Positions 7,928-14,494 of a DNA stretch of 14,494 nt are shown one piece after another. A program made the translations under genes and the position numbers. Source of the DNA: Clostridiales bacterium UBA1380 (GTDB lineage: Bacteria > Bacillota > Clostridia > Oscillospirales > CAG-272); contig DBRA01000053.1 in the NCBI GenBank assembly GCA_002305445.1, positions 1-14,494 on the forward strand, in the 5' to 3' direction. Each line of letters opens with the position of its first letter. Position 1 is the first letter of the stretch. The notes under the pieces are model-generated. The model saw only the letters and a list, made by a program, of their open reading frames with translations. It did no database searches and was not told the origin of the DNA.

Positions 7928-7965
7928 CCTTTAAATTAAAGGGCGGAGATGATTTCTCCGCCCTT
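7928..7965 (-). terminator. Intrinsic terminator after htrA
   Basis: An 11-bp stem (7939-7949 with 7955-7965, AAGGGCGGAGA/TCTCCGCCCTT) with a 5-nt loop lies 24 nt after the htrA stop. On the - strand it is followed by TTTAATTTAAA, a modest U-rich tract. It separates htrA from the regulator operon that starts just beyond. Confidence 0.85.
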
Positions 7966-7989
7966 ATTGTTTATCTCAGATGCGATGAT

Positions 7990-9528
7990 TCAGTTGTCGA
8001 ACTCGACGTCGCTTACATTGTTGGGCTTGGCTTCGAAGCAGGTCACGTCGACGGTGATCAGCTTGCCGTCGCGCGCGATCTGGAACTTGAGCACATCGCC
8101 GACGTTGTGCTTCGCGAGGACGGCCTTGATGTCGGCTCTGCTCGATATTTCGGTGTCGTCGATCGCGGCGATGCGGTCGCCGACCTTGAGAACCTTGTCG
8201 TTGTAGCCCTCCTCGACCGAGAGGATGTATACGCCGAGCGAGTTTACGCGGTACTGCATCGCGGTCATGTAGTCGGTGATTTCAAGCGGGGTGATGCCGA
8301 TGAAGACGCGGCCGCGGACATAGCCGTACTGTTTGAGCTGCTCGATTATATTGTTAGCGCTGTTTGAGGGGATCGCGAAGCCGAGACCTTCGATGCCGGA
8401 GCCGGAGGATTTCGCGTTGACGATGCCGACGAGCTCTCCGTTCAGATTGAAGAGGCCGCCGCCGGAGTTGCCGGGGTTGACCGCGGCGTCAAACTGGAGC
8501 AGGTTGAGCCTGTTGCTGTCGACTTCGATTTCACGGTTGAGCGCGCTGATTATGCCGTGTGTGACCGTGCCGCCGAGCTCGCCGAGCGGGTTGCCGACGG
8601 CGACTACGGTTTCGCCGACGATGATGTTGTCGCTGTTGCCGAAAACAGCAGGGGTAAGATTGGCGGCGTTTATCTTAAGGAGAGCGATATCCGAGTCGGA
8701 GTCGGTGCCGACGACGGTCGCGTCGTATTCGTCGCCGTTCGCCGTGCGAACCTTGATCGTGTCGGCGATGCTGTTCGAAGTCGAGCCGGTGATAACGTGG
8801 TTGTTCGTCACGATATAGCCGTCGGAGGTGATGATGACGCCCGAGCCGGCGCCTTCGGTGACATACTGGAACCAGTTCGACATCGTCTGATATTCGGTCG
8901 TTATCTCGACGACGCTGTTCTTAACGGCCTCAACGACGTCGGGAATCGTAGCCGTGCCGGTCGCGCTCGGCGACGTGGTGTTGACGGAACGGTAGATGAC
9001 GCCCGCGTCGTTTTCGCTGTAGCTGGACGAAGATGCGGGCGAGCCGTTTGTCGTGCCCGACCGTATGTCCGGCGCGGCGTTCCTCGCGAGCATCGCGCCG
9101 CCGAAGCCCGCGAAGGCGGACAGGACGACCGTAACGGCGCAGATGACGGCTACCGCGGCGAGCGGCACGCGCGCGTGCGGCTTCTTTTCGCGCGGCTGCT
9201 TTTTCGGTTTATCGTAGCTCTGAGCGTACGGAGCCGAGTATGGCGGCTGGCCGTAAACCGGTGCGCCGTAGATGTACTGGCCGTACTGCGGCCCGCTCTG
9301 ACCGTACGGCGGCTGCGGCTGATACTGCTGATTCTGCGGGCTGTGCGTGAACGGTATGTTAGTCTGCGAGTCAGCGTTGTCGCTTTGGCTCACATTCTGG
9401 CGGGGCGACGCGTCCTGCGGGTTTGCAGGGCTGCCGTTTACCAGCGCCTGCGGCTCCTCCGTATTATTCAACGGTATGTTCTTTACTTCTTTATTCTCAT
9501 TTTGTTCGTTATTAAATAACTCTGACAT
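7990..9528 (-). CDS. htrA: Membrane-anchored HtrA/DegP-type serine protease with PDZ domain
   Basis: An envelope quality-control protease of the S1C (DegP/HtrA) family, 512 aa. The first 120 residues are cytoplasmic, low-complexity and rich in Gln, Pro, Tyr, Gly and Asn, ending in a basic stretch (KPKKQPREKK). One membrane helix follows (about 121-145), then a Ser/Thr/Gly linker, which places the protease outside the cell. The trypsin-like domain (about 195-400) has an intact triad: His244 (NNHV), Asp280 (DSDIALL) and Ser355 (GNSGGG). One PDZ domain covers about 405-495. ATG 9528 has AAAGGA (9544-9539) 10 nt upstream. It is transcribed alone, with terminator at 7928-7965. In other Firmicutes htrA genes are often under a two-component system, and one is encoded next door. 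Confidence 0.95.
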   Translation of the reverse strand: MSELFNNEQNENKEVKNIPLNNTEEPQALVNGSPANPQDASPRQNVSQSDNADSQTNIPFTHSPQNQQYQPQPPYGQSGPQYGQYIYGAPVYGQPPYSAPYAQSYDKPKKQPREKKPHARVPLAAVAVICAVTVVLSAFAGFGGAMLARNAAPDIRSGTTNGSPASSSSYSENDAGVIYRSVNTTSPSATGTATIPDVVEAVKNSVVEITTEYQTMSNWFQYVTEGAGSGVIITSDGYIVTNNHVITGSTSNSIADTIKVRTANGDEYDATVVGTDSDSDIALLKINAANLTPAVFGNSDNIIVGETVVAVGNPLGELGGTVTHGIISALNREIEVDSNRLNLLQFDAAVNPGNSGGGLFNLNGELVGIVNAKSSGSGIEGLGFAIPSNSANNIIEQLKQYGYVRGRVFIGITPLEITDYMTAMQYRVNSLGVYILSVEEGYNDKVLKVGDRIAAIDDTEISSRADIKAVLAKHNVGDVLKFQIARDGKLITVDVTCFEAKPNNVSDVEFDN

Positions 9529-9576
9529 GATGCATTCGTCCTTTCCGCCGCCCGAAGCGGCTGTTCTTATCTTGTG

Positions 9577-9599
9577 ACAATAGTATATCCGCCTATTGT
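9577..9599 (-). promoter_or_regulatory. Candidate htrA -10 region overlapped by an inverted repeat (operator-like)
   Basis: On the - strand TATACT (9587-9582) is the best -10 candidate; 17 nt upstream there is no recognisable -35 (ATTTAT). A perfect 7-bp inverted repeat, ACAATAG (9577-9583) and CTATTGT (9593-9599) with a 9-nt spacer, straddles the -10. A weak -35 plus a dyad over the core promoter suggests regulated transcription, but the binding protein is unknown. Confidence 0.45.
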
Positions 9600-9621
9600 G
9601 ATGGATAAATGAAGGTGCAAA

Positions 9622-9656
9622 GAAAAATCAACGAAAATCGTTTTACTGAAAAATCA
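9622..9656 (-). repeat. Direct-repeat cluster upstream of the htrA promoter
   Basis: The 9-mer TGATTTTTC (read on the - strand) occurs exactly twice, starting at 9656 and 9630. A related CGATTTTCG starts at 9640, giving spacings of 16 and 10 bases. The cluster lies about 35-70 bases upstream of the candidate -10 of htrA. Tandem repeats near one helical turn are typical of OmpR-family regulator sites, but AT-rich DNA produces such repeats readily. Confidence 0.4.
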
Positions 9657-9702
9657 TATTTATGACAAACTTTTTCACAACGGGTTCAATATCGTCACAT
9701 CG

Positions 9703-9736
9703 AAAAAGCCGCACGGTTTTTATTATACCGTGCGGC
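9703..9736 (-). terminator. Intrinsic terminator after the esterase gene
   Basis: A 10-bp stem, GCCGCACGGT (9708-9717) with ACCGTGCGGC (9727-9736), has a 9-nt AT loop. On the - strand it is followed by TTTTT (9707-9703). It lies 17 nt after the esterase stop and before the htrA upstream region, so it isolates the two - strand genes. Confidence 0.92.
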
Positions 9737-9753
9737 CGTATATTTAATTACAT

Positions 9754-10563
9754 TTATATGTTCGTCTCGAATTTGGCGCGCAGCCATTCGCAGAAAAGCT
9801 CGACCCAGTGCGCGCAGTGCGGATTCGGCGTGCCGACCTCGCGCGTGCAGACCGATATGCCGTGGCCGCCCTTTTCAAAGAGATGCGCCTCGAAAGGCAC
9901 CTTATGCTTGCGCAGCGCTTCGATCAGGATGATCGAGTTATCGACGGGTACGCAGGTGTCGTCGACGCAGTGCCATATAAACGCTGGCGGCGTCTTGTCC
10001 GTGACGTACAGCTCGAGCGAATACTCGCGGTTGGCTTCGTCGTCGAGCGAACTGCCGGTCAGGTTCGTAAACGAGCCGCGGTGCGCTTCGGCGCCGGACG
10101 TTATGACGGGATAGCAGAGCGCCATCGCGTCCGGCCGGACCTGGTCGGGCGCATAACCGCCGCGTTCGAGCAGCTCGGGCTTGTTGTAAAGTATTCCGAT
10201 GCTCCCCGCGAGGTGACCGCCCGCCGAGAAGCCGCAGACCGCGATCTTATCCGCGATTATATGCCATTCCGCAGCGCGCGAACGCATCATCGCGATCGCC
10301 GCGGCTGCTTCGAGCAGCGGCTGCATGTCGCGCGCCGCCGCTCCGACCGAATATTGCAGCGCGAACACGTTGAAGCCTTCGGCGAAAAACGCGAGGGCCA
10401 CAGGCTCGTTTTCCCTGTCGGACACCATGGAGTAGCCGCCGCCGGGTATAACGAGTATCGCGGGACGGTTGTCATAGTTCGGCATTTCGCGCGAGGGCGA
10501 ATGAATATAGCCGGTAAGCGTTGCTCCGCCGTTTGCGCCGACGTTCTCGTAAACTTTTATCAT
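9754..10563 (-). CDS. Alpha/beta hydrolase, esterase of the BD-FAE/acetylxylan-esterase-like type
   Basis: A 269-aa single-domain serine esterase with no signal peptide, hence probably cytosolic. The oxyanion motif IPGGGY is at 39-44, the nucleophile elbow GFSAGG gives Ser113, the acid is Asp201 or Asp202 in the WHCVDDTCVP segment, and the base is His234 (GGHGI). This arrangement, with FxWH before the acid and VPVDNS after it, is typical of small esterases annotated as feruloyl/acetyl-xylan esterase or sugar-ester hydrolases in gut Clostridia. The real substrate cannot be read from the sequence. ATG 10563 has only a weak RBS. The gene is monocistronic, with its own consensus promoter (10625-10653), a cre-like palindrome in the leader and a terminator. 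It is divergent from the solute-binding lipoprotein gene at 10775, which favours a role in using an imported ester-substituted sugar. Confidence 0.88.
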   Translation of the reverse strand: MIKVYENVGANGGATLTGYIHSPSREMPNYDNRPAILVIPGGGYSMVSDRENEPVALAFFAEGFNVFALQYSVGAAARDMQPLLEAAAAIAMMRSRAAEWHIIADKIAVCGFSAGGHLAGSIGILYNKPELLERGGYAPDQVRPDAMALCYPVITSGAEAHRGSFTNLTGSSLDDEANREYSLELYVTDKTPPAFIWHCVDDTCVPVDNSIILIEALRKHKVPFEAHLFEKGGHGISVCTREVGTPNPHCAHWVELFCEWLRAKFETNI

Positions 10564-10589
10564 TTTATTTTATCTGCTTTCTGAAAAAA

Positions 10590-10603
10590 TACAATCGTTT
10601 GCA
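10590..10603 (-). promoter_or_regulatory. cre/LacI-type operator-like palindrome in the esterase leader
   Basis: Read on the - strand, TGCAAACGATTGTA matches the Firmicutes cre core (TGNAANCGNTNNCA) at all but one fixed position and has the central CG typical of CcpA/LacI-family operators. It lies between the predicted transcription start (about 10618) and the esterase start codon, a place where a bound repressor blocks elongation. Confidence 0.5.
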
Positions 10604-10624
10604 CTGCGGTTTTGATGCATATAG

Positions 10625-10653
10625 AGCATATCATCACGGAGATGTTTTGTCAA
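10625..10653 (-). promoter_or_regulatory. SigA promoter of the esterase gene
   Basis: On the - strand, TTGACA (10653-10648), a 17-nt spacer and TATGCT (10630-10625) form a good SigA promoter, with TGA immediately before the -10 as an extended -10. It gives a leader of about 55 nt. Confidence 0.8.
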
Positions 10654-10714
10654 TAAAATAAATTGACTGTCGGTTTATCTTCGATTTTATGTCAGGATAG
10701 TCTGTTTCCATGTA

Positions 10715-10743
10715 TTGACATATCAACCATTAAATTTTATAAT
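10715..10743 (+). promoter_or_regulatory. Consensus SigA promoter of the first solute-binding lipoprotein
   Basis: TTGACA (10715-10720), 17 nt, TATAAT (10738-10743): a full consensus match, 31 nt before the start codon at 10775. It faces away from the esterase promoter; the two -35 boxes are about 60 nt apart. Confidence 0.9.
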
Positions 10744-10774
10744 TGTGTAAAGTATATGTTATAGAGGTGTGAAT

Positions 10775-12226
10775 ATGCGCAGTATTAAATTCTTGTCGCT
10801 TCTTCTCGCGTCGTTAACGGTTATTACGGCAGTTTCGTGTGCCTCCGATACGGGCGGAGCCGCATCGGATACATCGGCCCGGAGCGGCGAATCATCCTCC
10901 GAATCCGAAGCCGAAACCACCGAGATAAGCGACGACCTGCCGGCGACAGACCTTAGCGGCTGGCAGTTCCGCATCTTCAACACAGCAGATTTTCAGAAGT
11001 TCGCGCATGTCGACGAGGCAAACGGCGAGGTTGTCAACGACGCCGTCTACAACGCGAACCTGAACGTCGAGGAGCGCTTCAACGTCGAAATCGTCACCGT
11101 CCTGACCGACGACACGGGCAAGACGAAGGACAGCATCCTTTCCGGCAGCGACGATTTCGACGTATCCATGATGCACGACGTTACGGCGGGAACACAGGCG
11201 CAGTCTGGACTGTTCCTCAATGTGCGCGAACTGCCGCACCTCAACTTCGAAAAGCCGTGGTGGCCGGAGTTCACCGTCGACACGCTGACGGTCGCGAACA
11301 AGATGTACACGATATCGAATTATATGACCTACCTCGGTATGGACTGGACGCGCGTCATATTCTTCAACATAGACAGGCTGAACGACTACAATCTCGAATC
11401 GCCCTACGACCTTGTCAGAAACGGCACATGGACGTTCGACAAGTGGATATCGATGACAAAAGATATATATGAGGATAGCGACGGCGACGGGCAGAACGAA
11501 TACGGCGACTTTCACGGCTTCGCGCTGACAGGCCCGTACTACTGCTGGCTTGAGGCGTTCGACATCGAGCCGTACGCCAAGGATGCGGAGACGGTTCTGC
11601 GTCTCGACATCAACAGCGACAGGATGGTCACGCTGTGCCAGAAGCTGTACTCGTGGCTGTACGAGAACAACGGGTGCTATTACTCGTCCTCCGACGGCGG
11701 CAACTACGCGGAGAACAATTACCTCGGTATGTTCGCAGCCGGCAGGTCGCTGTTTACATACGGCGTGCTCCAGCGCCTTATCATCGCGTGCCGCGACACG
11801 GATATAAACTACGGCATCCTGCCGATGCCCAAGCTGACGGACACCCAGCAGGAATATTATTCCGGCTGCACGGACCGCTTCATCGTCGTTCCGAAGACGA
11901 ATTCTAACATAGACAACACGGGGCTGATAATCGAGGCCATGAGCGCGCAGGGCTACAAGGAGGTTCTGCCGGCGTACTACGACACTGCGCTGAAGTGGAA
12001 ATACTCGAACGACAAGGACAGCTCCGAAATGCTCGACATCATATTCAAAAACAGGCGCATCAGCCTTGAGTACGTCTACTGCTCGAGCGGCCAGTACGCG
12101 ACGTGCCTTTCGACCGTCGTCACGGCGAAGGGCGCGGACTGGACGAGTTACTACGCAAAAACCGAAAAGCAGCATCAGAAGATGCTCGAAAAAACGGTCG
12201 AGTTTTTCACGAAACCGGCGGAGTGA
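10775..12226 (+). CDS. Extracellular solute-binding lipoprotein (ABC-importer type), paralogue 1
   Basis: A predicted lipid-anchored substrate-binding protein of a carbohydrate-type ABC importer (family-1-like), 483 aa. ATG 10775 is chosen because AGAGGT (10763-10768) precedes it by 6 nt; the in-frame GTG at 10769 overlaps that RBS. The signal peptide ends at lipobox AVSC with Cys22. A Ser/Glu/Thr linker (about 23-55) follows, then a two-lobe fold starting at GWQFRIF (62-68). Segments shared with the next gene are NDAVYNANLNVEERF (88-102), FFN..RLND (197-204), NGTWTFDKW (216-224) and NYGILPMP (345-352). DSDGDGQNEYG (234-244) is an EF-hand-like Ca-binding loop. A terminal domain rich in aromatics is present to PAE. 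No permease or ATPase gene accompanies it; the ligand is unknown but probably an oligosaccharide. Confidence 0.87.
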   Translation: MRSIKFLSLLLASLTVITAVSCASDTGGAASDTSARSGESSSESEAETTEISDDLPATDLSGWQFRIFNTADFQKFAHVDEANGEVVNDAVYNANLNVEERFNVEIVTVLTDDTGKTKDSILSGSDDFDVSMMHDVTAGTQAQSGLFLNVRELPHLNFEKPWWPEFTVDTLTVANKMYTISNYMTYLGMDWTRVIFFNIDRLNDYNLESPYDLVRNGTWTFDKWISMTKDIYEDSDGDGQNEYGDFHGFALTGPYYCWLEAFDIEPYAKDAETVLRLDINSDRMVTLCQKLYSWLYENNGCYYSSSDGGNYAENNYLGMFAAGRSLFTYGVLQRLIIACRDTDINYGILPMPKLTDTQQEYYSGCTDRFIVVPKTNSNIDNTGLIIEAMSAQGYKEVLPAYYDTALKWKYSNDKDSSEMLDIIFKNRRISLEYVYCSSGQYATCLSTVVTAKGADWTSYYAKTEKQHQKMLEKTVEFFTKPAE

Positions 12227-12302
12227 TTGTAAGCCCGTCACGGCAGTACAGGTAATCGTTTTAGTTTTTTTAACAAAAAAGTAAAAATAACGAAGATTCT
12301 TA

Positions 12303-12331
12303 TTGCCATTTTTAATAATGTGTTGTATAAT
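12303..12331 (+). promoter_or_regulatory. SigA promoter of the second solute-binding lipoprotein
   Basis: TTGCCA (12303-12308), 17 nt, TATAAT (12326-12331), 40 nt before the start codon at 12372. The 76 bases between the previous stop and the -35 contain only T- and A-runs and no convincing terminator hairpin, so some read-through from the first gene is possible. Confidence 0.85.
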
Positions 12332-12371
12332 TTGAACGCGCAATGATTATAAGTGAATAGGAGACCGATGG

Positions 12372-13871
12372 ATGAAACGTATTGCATCACTGTTTATTGC
12401 CTTGGCAATGCTCGCTTCACTCTTTGCATGTGCGGAAAACGCGTCCGACGCCGAAACCGATTCCGCAAGCGAAACGTCGGCGCCGTCCTCTGCGACCGAA
12501 GACACCACGGCGGAGACACCTGAAGCAAAGATCGCCGCTCTTTACGGCGACAAGGATTACGGCGGCAGGGAGTTCCGCATCCTCACGCCCGATCCCGGCG
12601 GACATTTCTATGATCAGCTCGATGCGGATCTGAACGAGGTCTACTACGAGGAATACAACGGCGAAATCATGAACGACGCCATCGTCGACCGCAACAGGCG
12701 CACCGAGGAGCTGCTCGGCATAAAGATTGTTCCCGTGTGGGGCGGGAAAGATACGGGCGTGATCACGACGACGATCAAAAACGCCGTGGCCGCAGACTCT
12801 AACGACTTCGACGCAGTCATTAACCGCATGGACTTCCTCGGCACGTCGATGCAGAACGGCAGCCTGATCAACCTGCGCAGCATCTCGACGATGGACGTCA
12901 CGCACGAGTGGTGGGACAAGAACATCGTCGAAAACTTCACTGTCCTCGGCGACCGCCTTTACTGGATATCCGGCGACATCAACATCGTCGACGACTATGC
13001 GGTCGAAGTCATCTTCTTCAATAAGCGACTGTGCGACGATCACAACCTCGACTACCCGTACAACAGCGTTCTCGACGGCACATGGACCATCGATAAATTC
13101 TACGATATGTGCACTGTCGTTAAGACAGACCTTGACGGGAACGGCAAGTATGTGGTCGGCAAAGATATCGTCGGCCACCAGGAAAACAACGACTTAATCA
13201 AGCACTGGATCTACGCGATGGGCGAAAAATCCATCGAAATCGCCGCAGACGGCACGCTGCAGCTCAACACTCTGTCCGAGCGGCAGATCAACGTGATTGA
13301 CAAGCTGTATTCGCTCATGGTCGAGGGCGAGATGACGTATCCGGGCGGCAGCGACGGCGGCATCACGACTTTCAAGAACGGATACGCGCTGTTCCAGGGC
13401 ATAATGCTCGGCAATATCAACGGACTGCGCGATATGGAGGACGATTTCGGCATCGTTCCCATGCCGAAGTACGACGAACAGCAGCCGCGCTACGGCGAAT
13501 ACATATCCAACGGCTGGACGACAGCTTATGCGGTTCCGCTCACGAACAATGACCGCGACTTCACGGGCGTCTGCCTTGAGACGATGTGCGCTTATTCGAC
13601 CAACACGGTAAAGGCGGCGCTCTACGACGTTCTGCTTGCGTCCAAGCTCATCCGCGACAAGGAAACGATAACGATGCTCGACATAATCTTAGCGAGCAAG
13701 ACCTACGACTGGGCGGTCGACTTCACATGGGGCTCGACCTTCGCTTCCGCTTACAACAACGTGTACGACACGAAGACGAACAATTACGTAAGTTCTGCCG
13801 AAAAGGTGTCGAAAGCGCAGATAAAGCAGCTCGAAAAGCTCATCGAGACGATAAGAAACCTCGAAAACTGA
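12372..13871 (+). CDS. Extracellular solute-binding lipoprotein, paralogue 2
   Basis: A second predicted ABC-importer-type binding lipoprotein, 499 aa, clearly homologous in layout to the 10775 gene. AGGAG (12359-12363) is 8 nt before ATG 12372. The signal peptide ends at lipobox LFAC with Cys20, followed by a Ser/Ala/Thr/Glu linker (21-52). The mature fold begins at DYGGREFRI (62-70). Shared landmarks are NGEIMNDAIVDRNRRTEEL (96-114), FFNKRLCDDHNL (215-226), DGTWTIDKF (235-243) and DFGIVPMPKY (358-367). A shortened acidic loop, DLDGNG (253-258), replaces the EF-hand-like loop of paralogue 1. Enough positions differ around the presumed binding cleft that the ligands may differ. It has its own promoter and a strong terminator, so it is expressed separately. 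Confidence 0.87.
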   Translation: MKRIASLFIALAMLASLFACAENASDAETDSASETSAPSSATEDTTAETPEAKIAALYGDKDYGGREFRILTPDPGGHFYDQLDADLNEVYYEEYNGEIMNDAIVDRNRRTEELLGIKIVPVWGGKDTGVITTTIKNAVAADSNDFDAVINRMDFLGTSMQNGSLINLRSISTMDVTHEWWDKNIVENFTVLGDRLYWISGDINIVDDYAVEVIFFNKRLCDDHNLDYPYNSVLDGTWTIDKFYDMCTVVKTDLDGNGKYVVGKDIVGHQENNDLIKHWIYAMGEKSIEIAADGTLQLNTLSERQINVIDKLYSLMVEGEMTYPGGSDGGITTFKNGYALFQGIMLGNINGLRDMEDDFGIVPMPKYDEQQPRYGEYISNGWTTAYAVPLTNNDRDFTGVCLETMCAYSTNTVKAALYDVLLASKLIRDKETITMLDIILASKTYDWAVDFTWGSTFASAYNNVYDTKTNNYVSSAEKVSKAQIKQLEKLIETIRNLEN

Positions 13872-13879
13872 TACAACAC

Positions 13880-13907
13880 AAAGCCTCCGGTATACCGGAG
13901 GCTTTTT
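13880..13907 (+). terminator. Intrinsic terminator after solute-binding paralogue 2
   Basis: An 11-bp stem, AAAGCCTCCGG (13880-13890) with CCGGAGGCTTT (13895-13905), a TATA loop and a T-run to 13907, starts 8 nt after the stop codon. The left flank has only three A, so it acts mainly on the + strand. Confidence 0.95.
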
Positions 13908-13910
13908 CGT

Positions 13911-14105
13911 GTTCCCGAAGGTTCAGTGCAGCATGTCACCCGCGTCAACGAGCGCTTCACGCCGCCGGAGGTTCGCGAGCAGCACCGCTTGAGCGTCGCG
14001 GCGCGCGGTGTGTTACAGAGCCGTCGGCGCGCATATAATCGCCTTGTCGAAGTCTTTCGTAATTTTATGATTTAATCCGCATCAACGCCGCGCGAGAGCG
14101 ACAAG
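13911..14105. other. GC-rich coding-like island with no recognisable gene
   Basis: In the 411-bp gap between paralogues 2 and 3, bases about 13911-14105 have the GC content of coding DNA, flanked by AT-rich sequence. On the + strand a GTG at 13926 opens 49 codons with GC-rich third positions, ending at TAA 14073-14075; GAAGG lies just upstream, but no promoter is seen after the terminator. The same codon register on the - strand reads protein-like segments broken by one in-frame TAA. This may be a gene remnant or chance. I recognise no family. The rest of the gap (14106-14282) is AT-rich promoter DNA. Confidence 0.3.
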
Positions 14106-14170
14106 TCAAAATAGTATTAAGATATATCGTATAATGTGTTCATAGATAATTTTATATGTGCAAAATTATA

Positions 14171-14199
14171 TTTACACTGTATTAATATTATGTTATAAT
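14171..14199 (+). promoter_or_regulatory. SigA promoter of the third solute-binding lipoprotein
   Basis: TTTACA (14171-14176), 17 nt, TATAAT (14194-14199), with TGT just before the -10 as an extended -10. The leader is about 77 nt, longer than for the other two, and contains a weak ACGGTT/AACCGT pairing. A second TATAAT at 14130-14135 lacks a -35. Confidence 0.85.
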
Positions 14200-14282
14200 A
14201 TGAAATCGGCATGAACGGTTGATTAAGCAGCATAACAAACCGTCGTCACCCGATCCGTAATAATTTATATGTGGAGGTTTAT

Positions 14283-14494
14283 ATGAAGCAACTAAAAAGA
14301 ATCACAGCATGGGTTTCGCTACTATGTGTTTTAGCTACATCATTAATTATATTGCCCGGGTGTTCGGACGCTCCTGCCGATAAAAAGGCCGACACGACAG
14401 CCCCGAGCGCGGAATCAACCGTCTCTGAAGAATTGACAACGGAGGAAACAAAGCGCTGGCTTGACAACCTCCCGGAAAAAATGGATTTCGGCGG
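14283..14494 (+). CDS. Solute-binding lipoprotein, paralogue 3 (5' part, cut by window end)
   Basis: GGAGG (14273-14277) is 5 nt before ATG 14283, and the frame is open to the last base (70 codons plus two bases). The product starts with a basic n-region (MKQLKR), a hydrophobic core and lipobox LPGC with Cys27. An Ala/Asp/Thr/Ser/Glu linker follows, then LPEKMDFGG at the window edge. This matches the place where paralogue 2 reads DKDYGGREF, so it is most likely the start of a third binding protein of the same kind. Only the export signal and linker are visible; the family call is inferred from position and layout. Confidence 0.75.
   Translation, partial: MKQLKRITAWVSLLCVLATSLIILPGCSDAPADKKADTTAPSAESTVSEELTTEETKRWLDNLPEKMDFG

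Noticed and set aside
8557..9519. 320-codon + strand open frame antisense to htrA
   Set aside because: It is a shadow of the HtrA reading frame; Arg/Val-rich and without start signals.
9717..9727. TATAAT-like sequence on the - strand within the esterase terminator loop, as a promoter
   Set aside because: It lies in the loop of a strong terminator and has no -35 box at the right distance.
10769..10774. GTG start for the first solute-binding lipoprotein
   Set aside because: It directly abuts the Shine-Dalgarno; the ATG at 10775 has proper 6-nt spacing.
12255..12295. T-run/A-run sequence after the first lipoprotein gene as an intrinsic terminator
   Set aside because: The only possible stem is A/T-only with no GC-rich arm.
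10892..12343. 483-codon - strand open frame antisense to the first lipoprotein gene
   Set aside because: It is the mirror of a GC3-rich gene with clear signal peptide, promoter and RBS; the antisense product has no motif and no RBS.
1..14494. CRISPR array, tRNA, rRNA, insertion sequence or phage genes
   Set aside because: No regularly spaced repeats, tRNA cloverleaf, rRNA-like sequence, transposase or phage protein was seen in any frame.

Overview
The window looks like a chromosomal segment of an uncultured Gram-positive Clostridia member (Eubacteriales/Oscillospirales-like). Coding DNA is GC-rich with strong GC3 bias and intergenic DNA is AT-rich. Ribosome binding sites are AGGAGG-like, and near-consensus SigA promoters recur with 17-nt spacers. 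A glmS ribozyme precedes glmS, there are lipoproteins with Ser/Thr/Glu/Ala linkers, and TGA is used as a stop. Species cannot be named from the sequence alone.

Left part (1-2440, + strand): the terminator of a gene outside the window is followed by a perfect extended -10 promoter. A 24-codon upstream ORF with a strong RBS comes next, then a complete glmS ribozyme (cleavage expected between A383 and G384), then glmS (607 aa). glmS ends at a long bidirectional terminator shared with the convergent operon.

Centre (2444-7856, - strand): a three-gene operon, read right to left. It encodes an OmpR-family response regulator, a membrane histidine kinase, and a 1037-aa secreted, C-terminally membrane-anchored protein with a DUF5722-like (TIM-barrel, glycosidase-like) region. 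The kinase stop and the surface-protein start share one base (TAATG), so the two are probably translationally coupled. The glycosidase-like Asn-Glu position of the surface protein reads Asn-Arg, so it may be a non-catalytic glycan-binding protein. Upstream on the same strand, behind its own terminator, is a membrane-anchored HtrA/DegP-type serine protease (7990-9528). Its promoter region carries an inverted repeat and a cluster of direct repeats.

Right part (9754-14494): an alpha/beta-hydrolase esterase (- strand) has a consensus promoter and a cre/LacI-type operator-like palindrome in its leader. It is divergent from a tandem run of three lipoprotein solute-binding proteins (+ strand, the third cut by the window edge). 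Each has its own near-consensus promoter, and no permease or ATPase gene is visible. A 411-bp gap between the second and third holds a terminator, an unexplained GC-rich coding-like island and a promoter.

Taken together the segment reads as cell-envelope and carbohydrate-interface biology: amino-sugar synthesis under ribozyme feedback, a two-component system coupled to a surface protein, an envelope protease, and a sugar-ester hydrolase next to solute-binding lipoproteins. The functional links between these blocks are inferred from gene order only.
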